DNA from: Blastopirellula sp.
Lineage (GTDB): Bacteria > Planctomycetota > Planctomycetia > Pirellulales > Pirellulaceae
Assembly (NCBI GenBank): GCA_002733575.1
Contig: NVWB01000166.1
Coordinates: 1 to 42,792, forward strand
Direction of reading: 5' to 3'
DNA: 42,792 nt
Positions within the stretch are counted from its first letter, which is position 1, and every line of letters begins with the position of its first letter. This document shows positions 9,465-18,239 of the stretch, one piece after another. Under the pieces are notes generated by a model. That model ran no database searches. It was not told where the DNA came from and saw nothing but the letters and a program-made list of their open reading frames with translations. Made by a program: the position numbers and the translations under genes.

Positions 9465-10607
9465 ATGGCGAAGTCTACTATAGTGATTGACCTTGAAAAG
9501 CTAAAAATCCCCTATTGTGGATTGGGTCAACTTGCGCACTATCTAGGTCAGGCCATTGTTAAAGAATCGCATCAACGAGATCTCGACATAACCATCTTTG
9601 CACGCGAACAAGACTTATCTGAATTTCAAGGGCTGGCATCGATTTCCCCAAGCGTTTGGAAAAAAGAAGTCTTTCAGCGGCTGTATCGTTGGGCGCTACC
9701 TAAGCCGAAGCCGCCGATCCAGTTATGGCATGCGACGCATCAACAAGTGAAATATCTACCGTTAGACGCTTGCGTCCCGCTCGTGCTCACGATCCACGAT
9801 CTCAATTATTTACGAGAGAAGTCTTCGTCGAAATTGAAGCGGTATCATGATCGCATCCAACGCCTTATCTACCGAGCTGATTCGATTGCTGCGGTCTCGC
9901 ACTTTACCGCAGATGAAATTCGAGATCATTTTGACTTACAGGGTAAACCACTCCATGTAATTTATAACGGTACCTACGATGCATCACGTATCGAGCCTGC
10001 TCAGCCAGAGTTCATTGATGAAAGCACTCCATTTTTGTTTTCGATTGGACAGATTGTCCCCAAGAAGAATTTTCACGTCTTGGTTGACTTGATCGAACAT
10101 TTGCCCAATCACAAATTGATCGTCGCAGGCAACCGTGATGCCGAGTATGCAAACTTTGTGCGACAGCGGGCGGAAGAACTAGGCGTGACAGACAGAGTCA
10201 TACTTCCTGGATCTGTCACTGATCAAGAGCGACAGTGGCTCTATCTTAATTGCGAAGCGTTCGTTTTTCCTTCGCTAAATGAAGGCTTCGGCTTACCGCC
10301 GATTGAAGCCATGAGTGTCGGTAAGCCTGTGTTCTTAGCCAAACGAACCAGTTTACCAGAAGTAGGCGGACCGCATGCTTTCTACTGGGACGAATTCTCT
10401 GGTGACCATTTGCATCAAGTCTACCGGGATGGCATGCAAGCGTTTAACGCTGATCCCCAGCATAAAGACCGACTCATTCGATATGCGGCTCAATTCACTT
10501 GGGAACAAGCGGCCAAACAGTATGTCGACATCTATGAGTCGATCTTGGGTGAAGTCGAAAGTTCTGGCTCCTCTACAAATCAAACGCGAAATCAGGTAGC
10601 CGCCTGA
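9465..10607 (+). CDS. GT4-family glycosyltransferase
   Basis: The 380-residue protein has the two-Rossmann GT-B layout. The N-terminal half carries VLTIHDLNYLRE and AVSHFTADEIRDHF. The C-terminal half carries FLFSIGQIVPKKNFHVLVDL, LIVAGNRDAEY, RVILPGSVTDQERQWLY, and the nucleotide-sugar motif as EGFGLPPIEAMSVGKPV (an E-x7-E arrangement), then SLPEVGG. These are hallmarks of retaining GT4 enzymes that use nucleotide-activated sugars. There is no signal peptide or TM segment, so it acts in the cytoplasm or at the membrane surface. It stands alone here, between a sulfatase and a convergent PaiB gene; donor and acceptor are unknown. Confidence 0.9.
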   Translation: MAKSTIVIDLEKLKIPYCGLGQLAHYLGQAIVKESHQRDLDITIFAREQDLSEFQGLASISPSVWKKEVFQRLYRWALPKPKPPIQLWHATHQQVKYLPLDACVPLVLTIHDLNYLREKSSSKLKRYHDRIQRLIYRADSIAAVSHFTADEIRDHFDLQGKPLHVIYNGTYDASRIEPAQPEFIDESTPFLFSIGQIVPKKNFHVLVDLIEHLPNHKLIVAGNRDAEYANFVRQRAEELGVTDRVILPGSVTDQERQWLYLNCEAFVFPSLNEGFGLPPIEAMSVGKPVFLAKRTSLPEVGGPHAFYWDEFSGDHLHQVYRDGMQAFNADPQHKDRLIRYAAQFTWEQAAKQYVDIYESILGEVESSGSSTNQTRNQVAA

Positions 10608-10621
10608 TCCTTTCGTTGAGG

Positions 10622-11233
10622 TTAGCCTTTTAGATTCTGGGCCATCAACTCCGCTATTTTCTTAGACTGCGATGCGTCTTGCGTATTGAGTCGATCAATC
10701 ACTTTTTGCTGGCGATCCTTGCTGTGATTCTGACTAAGTTTCCATTTGCCTTCAATCCGCTCGATCTTGACCTCAAACCCTACAATGGAGTCGAGTAGCT
10801 GGTCCATCAATTCTGGCTTGACATCCGCCTGATTTGGATTCTCTTCAAACCGATCAAGCGTTGCCTGCATCAGTTTTGCCAACGCAGCTTTCTCTGTAAT
10901 CAGCGTGACTGTACCATAGACATGAACGGCAACGTAGTTCCAAGTGGGCACGGTATTGTTGGCTTGATACCATGTGGCAGAAATGTAAGCGTGTGGTCCG
11001 TGAAAAATTGCAAGAACCGGGTTGCTTACCAAATCTTTCCACTGAGAATTGGCCTTTGCCATATGCCCTTGTATAACTCCATGCTCACCACGGCTGGCAT
11101 CTAGCATCAGCGGCAGATGGCTGGCACCTGGTTCTGCATCACCGTGGCTGACAAGCGTAGCGAAGGGATGGCTTGCAATAAATCGATGCAACGTCTTGAT
11201 ATCGGTTTCTGCAAAACTAGCGGGCGTATACAC
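10622..11233 (-). CDS. PaiB-like FMN-binding protein
   Basis: The 203-residue protein starts at a GTG (MYTPASFAETD, the usual PaiB opening) and has the split-barrel flavin-binding fold landmarks: IASHPFATLVSH, ASHLPLMLD, GHMAKANSQWKDL, VLAIFHGPHAYISATWYQ and VPTWNYVAVHVYGTVTLI. The family includes Bacillus PaiB, described as a negative regulator of sporulation and protease genes, but biochemical functions are poorly known and many members are likely FMN-dependent enzymes. It converges on the glycosyltransferase gene with 14 bases between stops and lies downstream of the mnmE-like gene after about 100 bases. Confidence 0.88.
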   Translation of the reverse strand: MYTPASFAETDIKTLHRFIASHPFATLVSHGDAEPGASHLPLMLDASRGEHGVIQGHMAKANSQWKDLVSNPVLAIFHGPHAYISATWYQANNTVPTWNYVAVHVYGTVTLITEKAALAKLMQATLDRFEENPNQADVKPELMDQLLDSIVGFEVKIERIEGKWKLSQNHSKDRQQKVIDRLNTQDASQSKKIAELMAQNLKG

Positions 11234-11335
11234 AGGCAGGCTTCTCTTTCTGAGATGATATTGAAGATCGTAGGGGCATCAACCAAGACGCATTCCAGCG
11301 GGTAATGTTCGCACTCACTCGTAAGTGAATTAAGC

Positions 11336-12502
11336 CTAGACTCTCTCAGAGACAAGCAACGATTCAATTTGCCCAGCGGCCTGTATCACATTACTTTGCG
11401 CCAAGAATTGCCGGGCTTGCTCAATGGCAGTCACCTGAGCCTCGGTAAATAACATTGCTTGATTCGGTTCTGGCAACTTGGGAACAATCGCATTCACGAG
11501 TTGCTGCATCAGCGTCTCAATTCCTTCGCCTGTTTCCGTGCTGGTATAGATGCCAGCGGGCCGGGTATCAGGTTCGTCATCTTTTCTCAAATCGCACTTA
11601 TTATGTAGCACCAGGGCGTGTGGATAGGCTTGTAATAGCTCGGTGTCTGCGGCAGCCCAAGGCTCCGAACAGTCAAACACCAACATCAGGGCATCTGCCG
11701 ACTCGATGGTTGACTTGGCCTTTTGAATGCCTGATTGCTCGATTGCCCCGGATGCAGCACGAAGACCGGCAGTGTCAGACAGGTGAACGGGCCAGCCATC
11801 GAGTGCCGTTGTCGCGGTAACCACATCGCGGGTTGTGCCTGGTTGATCGAATACAATTGCTCGCTGATACCCTAATAGCTGGTTGATTAAGCTGCTTTTG
11901 CCAACATTTGCATGTCCGGCTAAAACCAACTGCCACGGTTTTGAGAGATGCAGCCCCAGCTTGCGAAATTCCCAAAGTTGGTTGACGTGTTGTTTGGCTT
12001 CCTCTAGCTGTTCGGTTTCAAGTAGTGAAAGGATTTCACGCAGCTCGACGGACAATGCCCCGTGGTATTGATCAAGCAAAATTTTGGAAGTGCGAAGAGT
12101 CATTGCATCGGCGAGTGCAATTTGGGCGGCTGACACGATGGGGTCTTCATTTGAATTTTCTGACCAAGCTTGCCAAGTCACTTCCTGGCACCCGGCTGCA
12201 ATAAGTTGATTCAGGATTTTCTTTGATGCCGCTAATCCACCGTGACAATGAACTTCAAAACAGTCATCAGCAGTTCGAGACACTACCAGTTCTTCGCCTT
12301 GATCGGCTTCACTGTTTTTCCAGTTGCCGACAGAGATTTGCGAAAGCGGCAATTCAGAAGCTTTACGTTTGCTAAGCGGAAAATAATATCGATCGATTAA
12401 TTGTGTTGCCAGCGGGCCAGAGATGAGAACCGTGGCGATTGCCGAACGTCCTTGTGCAGTGAGCAGAGTAGCAATGGTTGCTTGCGAAGCAATATGCGTC
12501 AT
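11336..12502 (-). CDS. MnmE/TrmE-like GTPase lacking the C-terminal Cys motif
   Basis: The 388-residue protein has a TrmE-N-like domain (start ASQATIATLLTAQGRSAIA; folate-site-like HCHGG at 85-89), a helical segment, an inserted G domain and a helical C-terminus. G-domain motifs are G1 GHANVGKS (196-203) with the K-loop Asn, GTTRD (222-226), DTAG (243-246), Glu255 at the spacing of the E. coli catalytic Glu282, and NKCD (301-304). MnmE normally is about 450 residues and ends in C-I/L-G-K; here the protein ends GQIESLLVSERV with no cysteine. MnmE works with MnmG on tRNA wobble uridine. Without the Cys motif this may be a divergent MnmE or a paralog with another role. It overlaps coaX by four bases. 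Confidence 0.8.
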   Translation of the reverse strand: MTHIASQATIATLLTAQGRSAIATVLISGPLATQLIDRYYFPLSKRKASELPLSQISVGNWKNSEADQGEELVVSRTADDCFEVHCHGGLAASKKILNQLIAAGCQEVTWQAWSENSNEDPIVSAAQIALADAMTLRTSKILLDQYHGALSVELREILSLLETEQLEEAKQHVNQLWEFRKLGLHLSKPWQLVLAGHANVGKSSLINQLLGYQRAIVFDQPGTTRDVVTATTALDGWPVHLSDTAGLRAASGAIEQSGIQKAKSTIESADALMLVFDCSEPWAAADTELLQAYPHALVLHNKCDLRKDDEPDTRPAGIYTSTETGEGIETLMQQLVNAIVPKLPEPNQAMLFTEAQVTAIEQARQFLAQSNVIQAAGQIESLLVSERV

Positions 12503-13290
12503 GATTTCGACAAACTTTCAACCGCGACTGCAATTCCAGACAACACTAAGTGGGGGACTGTTTGCATGCTGCGATTCTCTTGTGCAGCAATTTTGCTGGC
12601 ATCTCCGCCTGAGATAAACAGGTCGACCTCTTCGCTGAACTGGTCTTCCATCCGTTTGACCAAGTTTTGAATTGCGCCGACACTTCCCCAGTAGCATCCG
12701 CTACGAATGGCGGCAGCAGTATCTTTTCCGACGACCTCTGGCGGCTGCGCTGGATCAATTTGGATTAACGGAAGTAAATCGGTTTGACCTGAAAGTGATT
12801 TGGCCAACATTTTTAACCCGGGCAAGATCGCGCCGCCGATAAATTGTCCCTCGGCATTCACGGCATCAATGGTGACTGCACTGCCGGCATCTACAATAAT
12901 TGCTGCGTGATGCTTCGCACGTAAACAGTTGGCGCCCACTGCGGCCGCAATTCGATCCAGGCCGACTTTCTCCGGGGAACTCACTGCAATTGAGAGTGGG
13001 AAATGTTCGCACGAGAGTCCATGAAAGTTTGCGGCTGCTGGATGCCAGTCTTGCAAACGCTGCAAGCCGGGCTGATTGACACTAATCACATACCAATTCA
13101 GTGAGGAACTGATTTCAAGATCTGAGAGCCATTGTTCCAGCAAGTCAAACTGTGGCTCCGCAGTATCGAGAGCAATGTGGCTAGCGGCCGCTGGCAACTG
13201 CTGGTCTGAAGCCGCATGAAACAGGGCGAAGTTAATCGTAGTGTTGCCGATATCGACAGCGATGAACGACTTGGGCTGCTCGTTTTTCAC
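12499..13290 (-). CDS. coaX: Type III pantothenate kinase
   Basis: The 263-residue protein carries the ASKHA phosphate-binding opening FIAVDIGNTTINFALF (D13-x-G-N-T), GLDRIAAAVGANCL as the counterpart of the G-x-D-R motif, and IIVDAGSAVTIDAVN with the adenosine-side DAG[TS]A motif, followed by GGAILPGLKM. These define CoaX, which phosphorylates pantothenate in the first step of coenzyme A synthesis and is not feedback-inhibited by CoA. It overlaps obgE by four bases upstream and the mnmE-like gene by four bases downstream, so the three are co-translated. Confidence 0.92.
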   Translation of the reverse strand: MKNEQPKSFIAVDIGNTTINFALFHAASDQQLPAAASHIALDTAEPQFDLLEQWLSDLEISSSLNWYVISVNQPGLQRLQDWHPAAANFHGLSCEHFPLSIAVSSPEKVGLDRIAAAVGANCLRAKHHAAIIVDAGSAVTIDAVNAEGQFIGGAILPGLKMLAKSLSGQTDLLPLIQIDPAQPPEVVGKDTAAAIRSGCYWGSVGAIQNLVKRMEDQFSEEVDLFISGGDASKIAAQENRSMQTVPHLVLSGIAVAVESLSKS

Positions 13291-14297
13291 GACACGTCTT
13301 CTTGCTCTCGATGCTTTTGAAGTGCGGCATCGATTGCATGAATTACCTGGTTGAGCCCTGCCCCGGTGACTGCTGACATCAGGAGCACTTCGTTTCCTGT
13401 TTCTTCTGCAAGCTGGTCACGGACCTCTTGGGAACCGGGGAGTTCCGCTTTGGAAACACAAATAATCTCGAACCGCTTCCCTAATTGTTCATCGTACGCT
13501 CCTAGCTCATGGCGGATTGCACGATAGTTTTCCATCGGGTCAGTACCATCGGTCGGCATCGGCTCAACCAAGTGAACCAAGATACCGGCTCTTTCGACAT
13601 GGCGCAGAAATTCGTGTCCTAGCCCAACGCCTTCGGAAGCTCCTTCGATTAATCCAGGGATATCGGCCAAGATAAAGGATCGATCTAAATCGATCTGCAC
13701 CTGACCCAAGTTCGGGAACTTGGTGGTAAACGGATAATCGGCAATTTCAGGCTGAGCCCGAGATAGCCGCGAGAGCAGTGTGCTTTTACCCGCATTGGGC
13801 TTTCCGATGAGCCCTACGTCAGCAATCACTTTAAGCTCTAGGATCAATGTCCGAGATTCGCCGGGAATTCCAGCTGTGAACTCTCGTGGGGCACGATTGG
13901 TGGCCGATTTGAAACTTGCGTTGCCACGCCCGCCTTTGCCACCCTGGGCCGCGATTAACTTATCACCAGCCTGATTCATGTCTTTCAACACAAAGTGTTC
14001 ATTGGCATCGATTACCACAGTCCCAGGCGGAAGCTTGATAATAATATCATCAGCACCGCGACCAGTTCGGTCTGAACCTTCGCCTGGCCTTCCGCCTTTG
14101 GCTTTATGATGTTTTTTGTGTGCCAGCGCGGTCAGGCTATCGACGCCAGCTTCGGCCACAAAGATCACACTACCACCACGGCCTCCATCGCCTCCGTTAG
14201 GTCCACCTTTGGCGACATAGCGTTCGCGACGGAAACTAACACACCCGTTGCCACCAGCTCCGGCTTCGACTTTGATTTTGACACGATCAACGAACAT
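13287..14297 (-). CDS. obgE: Obg-family GTPase
   Basis: The 336-residue protein starts MFVDRVKIKVEAGAGGNGCV, the glycine-rich Obg fold that fills residues 1-158, followed by a G domain with GKPNAGKS, DYPFTTKFPNLG, DIPGLIEGASEGVGLG and CVSKAE in the NKxD position (S-K-A-E rather than N-K-x-D, as in several Obg proteins). There is no C-terminal OCT extension, which is optional. Obg binds the 50S subunit and links ribosome assembly to GTP/ppGpp levels. It lies downstream of rpmA but a stem-loop with a T-tract sits between them. Confidence 0.95.
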   Translation of the reverse strand: MFVDRVKIKVEAGAGGNGCVSFRRERYVAKGGPNGGDGGRGGSVIFVAEAGVDSLTALAHKKHHKAKGGRPGEGSDRTGRGADDIIIKLPPGTVVIDANEHFVLKDMNQAGDKLIAAQGGKGGRGNASFKSATNRAPREFTAGIPGESRTLILELKVIADVGLIGKPNAGKSTLLSRLSRAQPEIADYPFTTKFPNLGQVQIDLDRSFILADIPGLIEGASEGVGLGHEFLRHVERAGILVHLVEPMPTDGTDPMENYRAIRHELGAYDEQLGKRFEIICVSKAELPGSQEVRDQLAEETGNEVLLMSAVTGAGLNQVIHAIDAALQKHREQEDVS

Positions 14298-14329
14298 TGC
14301 AAACGCAATCTGTGGTTAGAGAGGGAGTG

Positions 14330-14369
14330 GGAACAAAAACAGGGATGACCTTTTTCAAGCCATCCCTGG
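14330..14369 (-). terminator. Rho-independent terminator or attenuator between rpmA and obgE
   Basis: On the minus strand an 8-base perfect stem (CAGGGATG / CATCCCTG, arms at 14361-14368 and 14340-14347) is followed by GTTTTTGTT. It lies about 100 bases after the rpmA stop and about 30 bases before the obgE start, so it should end most rpmA transcripts and let only readthrough reach obgE. Confidence 0.7.
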
Positions 14370-14468
14370 TGTTTTATCTGCGGTCGAATTCTTGATGCCA
14401 GATCTTCATTGAAAATCTAATCGACAAACAGGAGATTGAAACCGGGCAGCGTTTGGATTAAATCGAGC

Positions 14469-14741
14469 CTAGTTGGCTTCAACAGGAACGCTTGCTTCAA
14501 CTGGAACGATGTTGATGCGGCGACCTTTGCGATCAAATTGAACGGTTCCATCACACAAAGCATAAAGTGTGTAGTCGTTCCCTTGCCCGACATTTTTGCC
14601 AGCGTGGAACTTGGTGCCCACTTGGCGAATTAAGATGTTACCGGAAATAACGGCTTCTCCACCGTATTTTTTAACGCCACGGTATTGTGGGTTTGAATCG
14701 CGACCGTTCTTTACAGAACCTTGACCTTTTTTGTGTGCCAT
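14469..14741 (-). CDS. rpmA: 50S ribosomal protein L27
   Basis: The 90-residue basic protein reads [20 protein letters not shown] at the N-terminus, the invariant flexible tail that reaches the peptidyl-transferase centre, and continues with [19 protein letters not shown] and [20 protein letters not shown], all diagnostic for L27. There is no N-terminal Firmicutes-type prepeptide. The usual upstream partner rplU (L21) is absent: the next upstream gene on this strand is an exported protein of unknown function. obgE follows after a terminator-like hairpin. Confidence 0.97.
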   Translation of the reverse strand: MAHKKGQGSVKNGRDSNPQYRGVKKYGGEAVISGNILIRQVGTKFHAGKNVGQGNDYTLYALCDGTVQFDRKGRRINIVPVEASVPVEAN

Positions 14742-14865
14742 GTCACTGAGACTCCTAGCGAATATCCCGCAGCTATAAAAAGCCTAAGCGAGCAATTGAG
14801 GGTTGTTAATTAAGTGGTTTGTATACGTACTACTCTCGGCACTAGACCGAAAGGAAGCCCTCTTT

Positions 14866-15864
14866 TTAGCGATAAACCCACTCGTAGTCAACCTGCCCTG
14901 GGATACCAGGTCTGGCAGGCACACCCAGTCGAATCTCGTTTTCGTGCTCTTGGAACTTGTCACCAGGACGCCAGAAGTTCAATTTAAGCGATTTTTGCAG
15001 CAATTTACGGTGTTTTCCTGGTTCATCGCCCGGTTGATAGCTTTCGGTGTCATCTTCCCATTTATAAGCATTTGTGAGACCTTCGATATAAATCGAGAAA
15101 AAGTCGGTTTCAGGGTCAATATCTTCCCAGATTACGACGCCCCAGAAGCTTTTGTCTTCATCTGCTGTCGAGACGGGAATTTCATTTCGGCTGATAAACA
15201 CGGTGTCGTACAGTTCGCTGCCGCCGGTCTCACGCTGAGCGATGACTTTATTTGCGAGCGGAATCACACGATCAAGGTAAGATTTTCCGAGATCCTGAGT
15301 CTCTAGTACAAATCGAGGATAAAAGCGAATTCCAGGAGTAGGCAACCCGGGAACCTTTTTGGCGGCAAAAGTAACATCCCCATACTGATCTTTGGCAGGT
15401 ACCGTTCGTAAAGGGTTCCCGTCATTTTTGATGCTGTATACCATGTACCAGATTTGCTTGCGTTGCATCTTGCCAGTCGGTTGTGGAACATCGATCATCA
15501 TCATTCGCAAGGGTTTAAACGAAAACTCTAAGCCCCACAGATCTCGACGAAAAATGACCTTACTCGCTTTAGCTTCAAGAGTTCTGGTCTTAGATTGGTA
15601 GTTAGGATCCCAGCTTAAATTAGCAACCCCTCGTACTATTTCAATAATTGATTCTGGCGGAGTGTAGGTTTCGTTGGCACGTAACTCTGGCTGAATCGTT
15701 GTTACAATCCCCGCTGCGAACTTTCGCTTAGGCGTATTCGGCTTGGGAACACGAACCCCGGAACTAGGCTCTGGATCAGCCGCTTTTGCTTCGTAGGAAA
15801 ATGCAGCAATTGCGAACAGGGAGAGCGTAAGAACGAAAGCTCGGCGATAACGAGACAGAGTCAT
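14866..15864 (-). CDS. Exported protein of unknown function
   Basis: The frame is open from 15969, but the ATG at 15864 starts a proper signal peptide (MTLSRYRRAFVLTLSLFAIAAFS..AKA, cleavage near AADPEP), giving 332 residues. The mature part has no TM segment and no motif I recognise. Visible features are a Pro-rich linker (VRVPKPNTPKRK), a beta-rich middle with KQIWYMVYSIKNDG, and DKSFWGVVIWEDIDPETDFFSIYIEGLTN near the end; it finishes in a charged segment. It resembles planctomycete exported proteins of uncharacterised families, but I cannot name one. It lies about 120 bases upstream of rpmA on the same strand. Confidence 0.75.
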   Translation of the reverse strand: MTLSRYRRAFVLTLSLFAIAAFSYEAKAADPEPSSGVRVPKPNTPKRKFAAGIVTTIQPELRANETYTPPESIIEIVRGVANLSWDPNYQSKTRTLEAKASKVIFRRDLWGLEFSFKPLRMMMIDVPQPTGKMQRKQIWYMVYSIKNDGNPLRTVPAKDQYGDVTFAAKKVPGLPTPGIRFYPRFVLETQDLGKSYLDRVIPLANKVIAQRETGGSELYDTVFISRNEIPVSTADEDKSFWGVVIWEDIDPETDFFSIYIEGLTNAYKWEDDTESYQPGDEPGKHRKLLQKSLKLNFWRPGDKFQEHENEIRLGVPARPGIPGQVDYEWVYR

Positions 15865-16125
15865 GGTGACATACCATCGATTGAATGAGTCATGGATATA
15901 ATGCTTACTGCTATCAAAACAGAATAAGCCTAGAGTGTAAGTATAGTTGCCCATTTTACCGAGGGTCAAGTTTTCGGGCGTTCATCCATGAGATAGTTCC
16001 CAGAAAATCCATGATTCTGGTTTAACCATTACTATCAAACTGCCCTGTAGAGGGGTCTGATGTGATGAAGCTATTCTAAACTGAAAAATCTGGAAATCAA
16101 ATTTTCTCCAGTATTTTCCTTAGTT

Positions 16126-17304
16126 TTAAGGTTTGCCAGTCTGAGGATGTGCGTAATGCAAGGCCAGCAGAGCATAGCCAGTCACCAAATTGGCATCTCC
16201 TTCAAGCCAGCGTGCGTTTTCGTTGACCCACGTTCCATTCTCATTTTGGCGAGAAATCAACTCGGCCCGTAGTTCGGCACGCCAGTCGTGCTTGGTGCCT
16301 TGTTCATCAATAAAATAATCTTCACCGACTGCGTCTAACGATTTTGCGAAGGTGTGGTAGTAGTAATAGAGTCCAGAATCGCCCATGCCCGGGTTTTGCT
16401 CTAGGCTGTAGTTTTTTCCGAGCCATTTAATGGCCGCTTTGACGCGTTGATCATCTTTCTTCACACCAGCATAAATCATGCTTTTCAGTCCAGCATAAGT
16501 CATTGATCCATAGCTTCGTAGCCCACCGTTGGGCAAGACACCCGCTTGGCTGCTTCCGCCGGCTGCGATGGTGTAGTAGAAACCGCCATCAGGATTCTTA
16601 CGTGCGAAGTCAAACGTGTTGTGCTCCGATTCCAAATTCTGGCAGCGTGAAATAAACAGCAATGCCTTCTGAACGGCTTCGTCTTCGGGACCATTTCCAT
16701 TTGCGATTAACGCATCCATTAGGAAATTGGTATTCGATAAATCAGGGCGTTTATGCTTGCCGTAGCCTGCACCACCATAGTCGGTATCAGAAGGATCACG
16801 GTCCTCGCTCTCATCCATTTGGATACCTTTGAGGAACTTGTCTGCATTTGCTAACAGTTCGTCGTACTTCGAGTTTTTATTTGCTGCGTTGAAAGCGAGA
16901 ACCGAAAGCGAGGTTTCATAGTTGCGATAGAGTGTCCCTGGTGTGTAGATCCCTCCATCGGCTTGGACGAATCCTTCTAAGTACTTTAGTGCCTTTTTCA
17001 TCGCAGGCTCTTCAGGGCTGCGACCATGTTTTAATACGGCTAAAGTACAAAGCGAAGTCACGCCTAAACCGGAGTTCCCGCTGAAGGAACCATTGGAAGC
17101 CTGTCCTTTGTTCAATAGATGATCAATCGCCTTTGCGACAGATTGATCATACGCTTTGTGGTCAATCGCTTTGAGATCAGTGCCTGATATCTGGCCAGAT
17201 TCGTCGGCAAAGGAAAGACATGGATTCACTCCTGCAATGAAGCATGAAGCCATGATGGCCAGTTTAAGCCAATTGACAGGTTGAAATTTTAGGGCCGTTA
17301 CCAT
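16126..17304 (-). CDS. Exported prenyltransferase/squalene-oxidase-repeat (alpha/alpha-toroid) protein
   Basis: The 392-residue protein has a signal peptide (WLKLAIMASCFIAGVNPCLSFA) followed by repeated helix-pair units, each with a G-x-F/Y/T and L-x-x-L-A-L-like pattern: NKGQASNGSFSGNSGLGVTS, VQADGGIYTPG, RNPDGGFYYT-like DGGFYYTIAAGG, TYAGLKSMIYAGV, ENGTWVNENARW and VTGYALLALHYA. This is the toroid fold shared by terpene cyclases and complement-like proteins. The DxDD of squalene-hopene cyclases is not seen, so a cyclase role is unlikely. Related exported planctomycete proteins have no known function. It lies about 190 bases downstream of groES. Confidence 0.82.
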   Translation of the reverse strand: MVTALKFQPVNWLKLAIMASCFIAGVNPCLSFADESGQISGTDLKAIDHKAYDQSVAKAIDHLLNKGQASNGSFSGNSGLGVTSLCTLAVLKHGRSPEEPAMKKALKYLEGFVQADGGIYTPGTLYRNYETSLSVLAFNAANKNSKYDELLANADKFLKGIQMDESEDRDPSDTDYGGAGYGKHKRPDLSNTNFLMDALIANGNGPEDEAVQKALLFISRCQNLESEHNTFDFARKNPDGGFYYTIAAGGSSQAGVLPNGGLRSYGSMTYAGLKSMIYAGVKKDDQRVKAAIKWLGKNYSLEQNPGMGDSGLYYYYHTFAKSLDAVGEDYFIDEQGTKHDWRAELRAELISRQNENGTWVNENARWLEGDANLVTGYALLALHYAHPQTGKP

Positions 17305-17492
17305 ATCAGCGATTTCCCATGATAGTGGTCAAAAAGTAGCTGGGAGTTCCAAAGGAAGAACACCAAAGTTGTACAGATAAATTCGAGAGTTGAGACTCAG
17401 ATTATTCCACAACTAATATCTATCTAAGGTAATTTTAGGTTTGAACTAGGGTAAAAGCCAGGAAATTGTAGCGAAAGCTGAATTGCTAGCGA

Positions 17493-17780
17493 TTACTCAA
17501 GAACCGCCAGCACGTCACTTTCACTCATAATCAGTAATTCCTGATCATCGACTTGGATTTCGATACCTGCATAGCTGTCGAACAGTACCCGATCACCTTC
17601 ACTAATTTGATGTTCGGCACGGGAACCATCTTTCAGCAGTCTTCCGTCTCCTACGCTAAGGACACGCCCTTCCTGGGGTTTTTCTTTTGCTGAATCAGGC
17701 AAGACAATTCCGCCAGCGGTGACATCCTCGGCTTCAAGGCGTTTGACAACTACTTTGTCTCCGAGAGGAACAACTTTCAT
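17493..17780 (-). CDS. groES: GroES co-chaperonin
   Basis: I chose the ATG at 17780 (MKVVPLGDKVVVKRLEAED), which gives the standard 95-residue length; the frame is open 22 codons further up but that part has no GroES character. The mobile-loop segment TAGGIVLPDSAKEKPQEG and the dome and C-terminal stretches VLFDSYAGIEI and YLIM-like LLIMSESDVLAVLE are typical. GroES caps the GroEL folding chamber. No groEL is adjacent in this window, and I found no CIRCE inverted repeat upstream. Confidence 0.95.
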   Translation of the reverse strand: MKVVPLGDKVVVKRLEAEDVTAGGIVLPDSAKEKPQEGRVLSVGDGRLLKDGSRAEHQISEGDRVLFDSYAGIEIQVDDQELLIMSESDVLAVLE

Positions 17781-18239
17781 GGCGGGTAAACTCCAACGTA
17801 TATCCAGGATAGGACAGTCTAGGACTAGTAACTCGATTGAGAACATTCGATTCTGTCATGGTCGAACCAAATCTTCAAGCACCAATAACTTGCACAATTC
17901 AAGAAAAAAGTTAAGATTTTACTTGCAATTATTTTTTAACTGCGATAATTTAAAGAGAACACAAGCTTCTGCTTATCTGAAAAAGGTCATTATTTCCCCC
18001 ATTTTTGGGGTTAAAATGTTATTCAGCAAGTTCTTTGGGTGCCCTGTTGCGGCATTTTAAGTTCCGATTCCAACTCTGGATTGACTCAATCGAGTTTATC
18101 TGAGTTCTTATATTTTTTCTCCGCGAAAGGAATCGCGAACGGTTATTGTCATTAGTTATTTTGAACTTTATTACTTTAACAGAGTTGTTTTGCTCAAATA
18201 TATTGATTTTTAGATCGGCAAAGTGTAGATCAACCAAAT

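Noticed and set aside
14803..15306. 167-codon plus-strand frame opposite the exported unknown protein
   Set aside because: The minus strand has a signal peptide and a coherent long frame; the plus-strand frame looks like its reverse image.
17781..17900. CIRCE operator upstream of groES
   Set aside because: No TTAGCACTC-N9-GAGTGCTAA-like inverted repeat could be found by eye.
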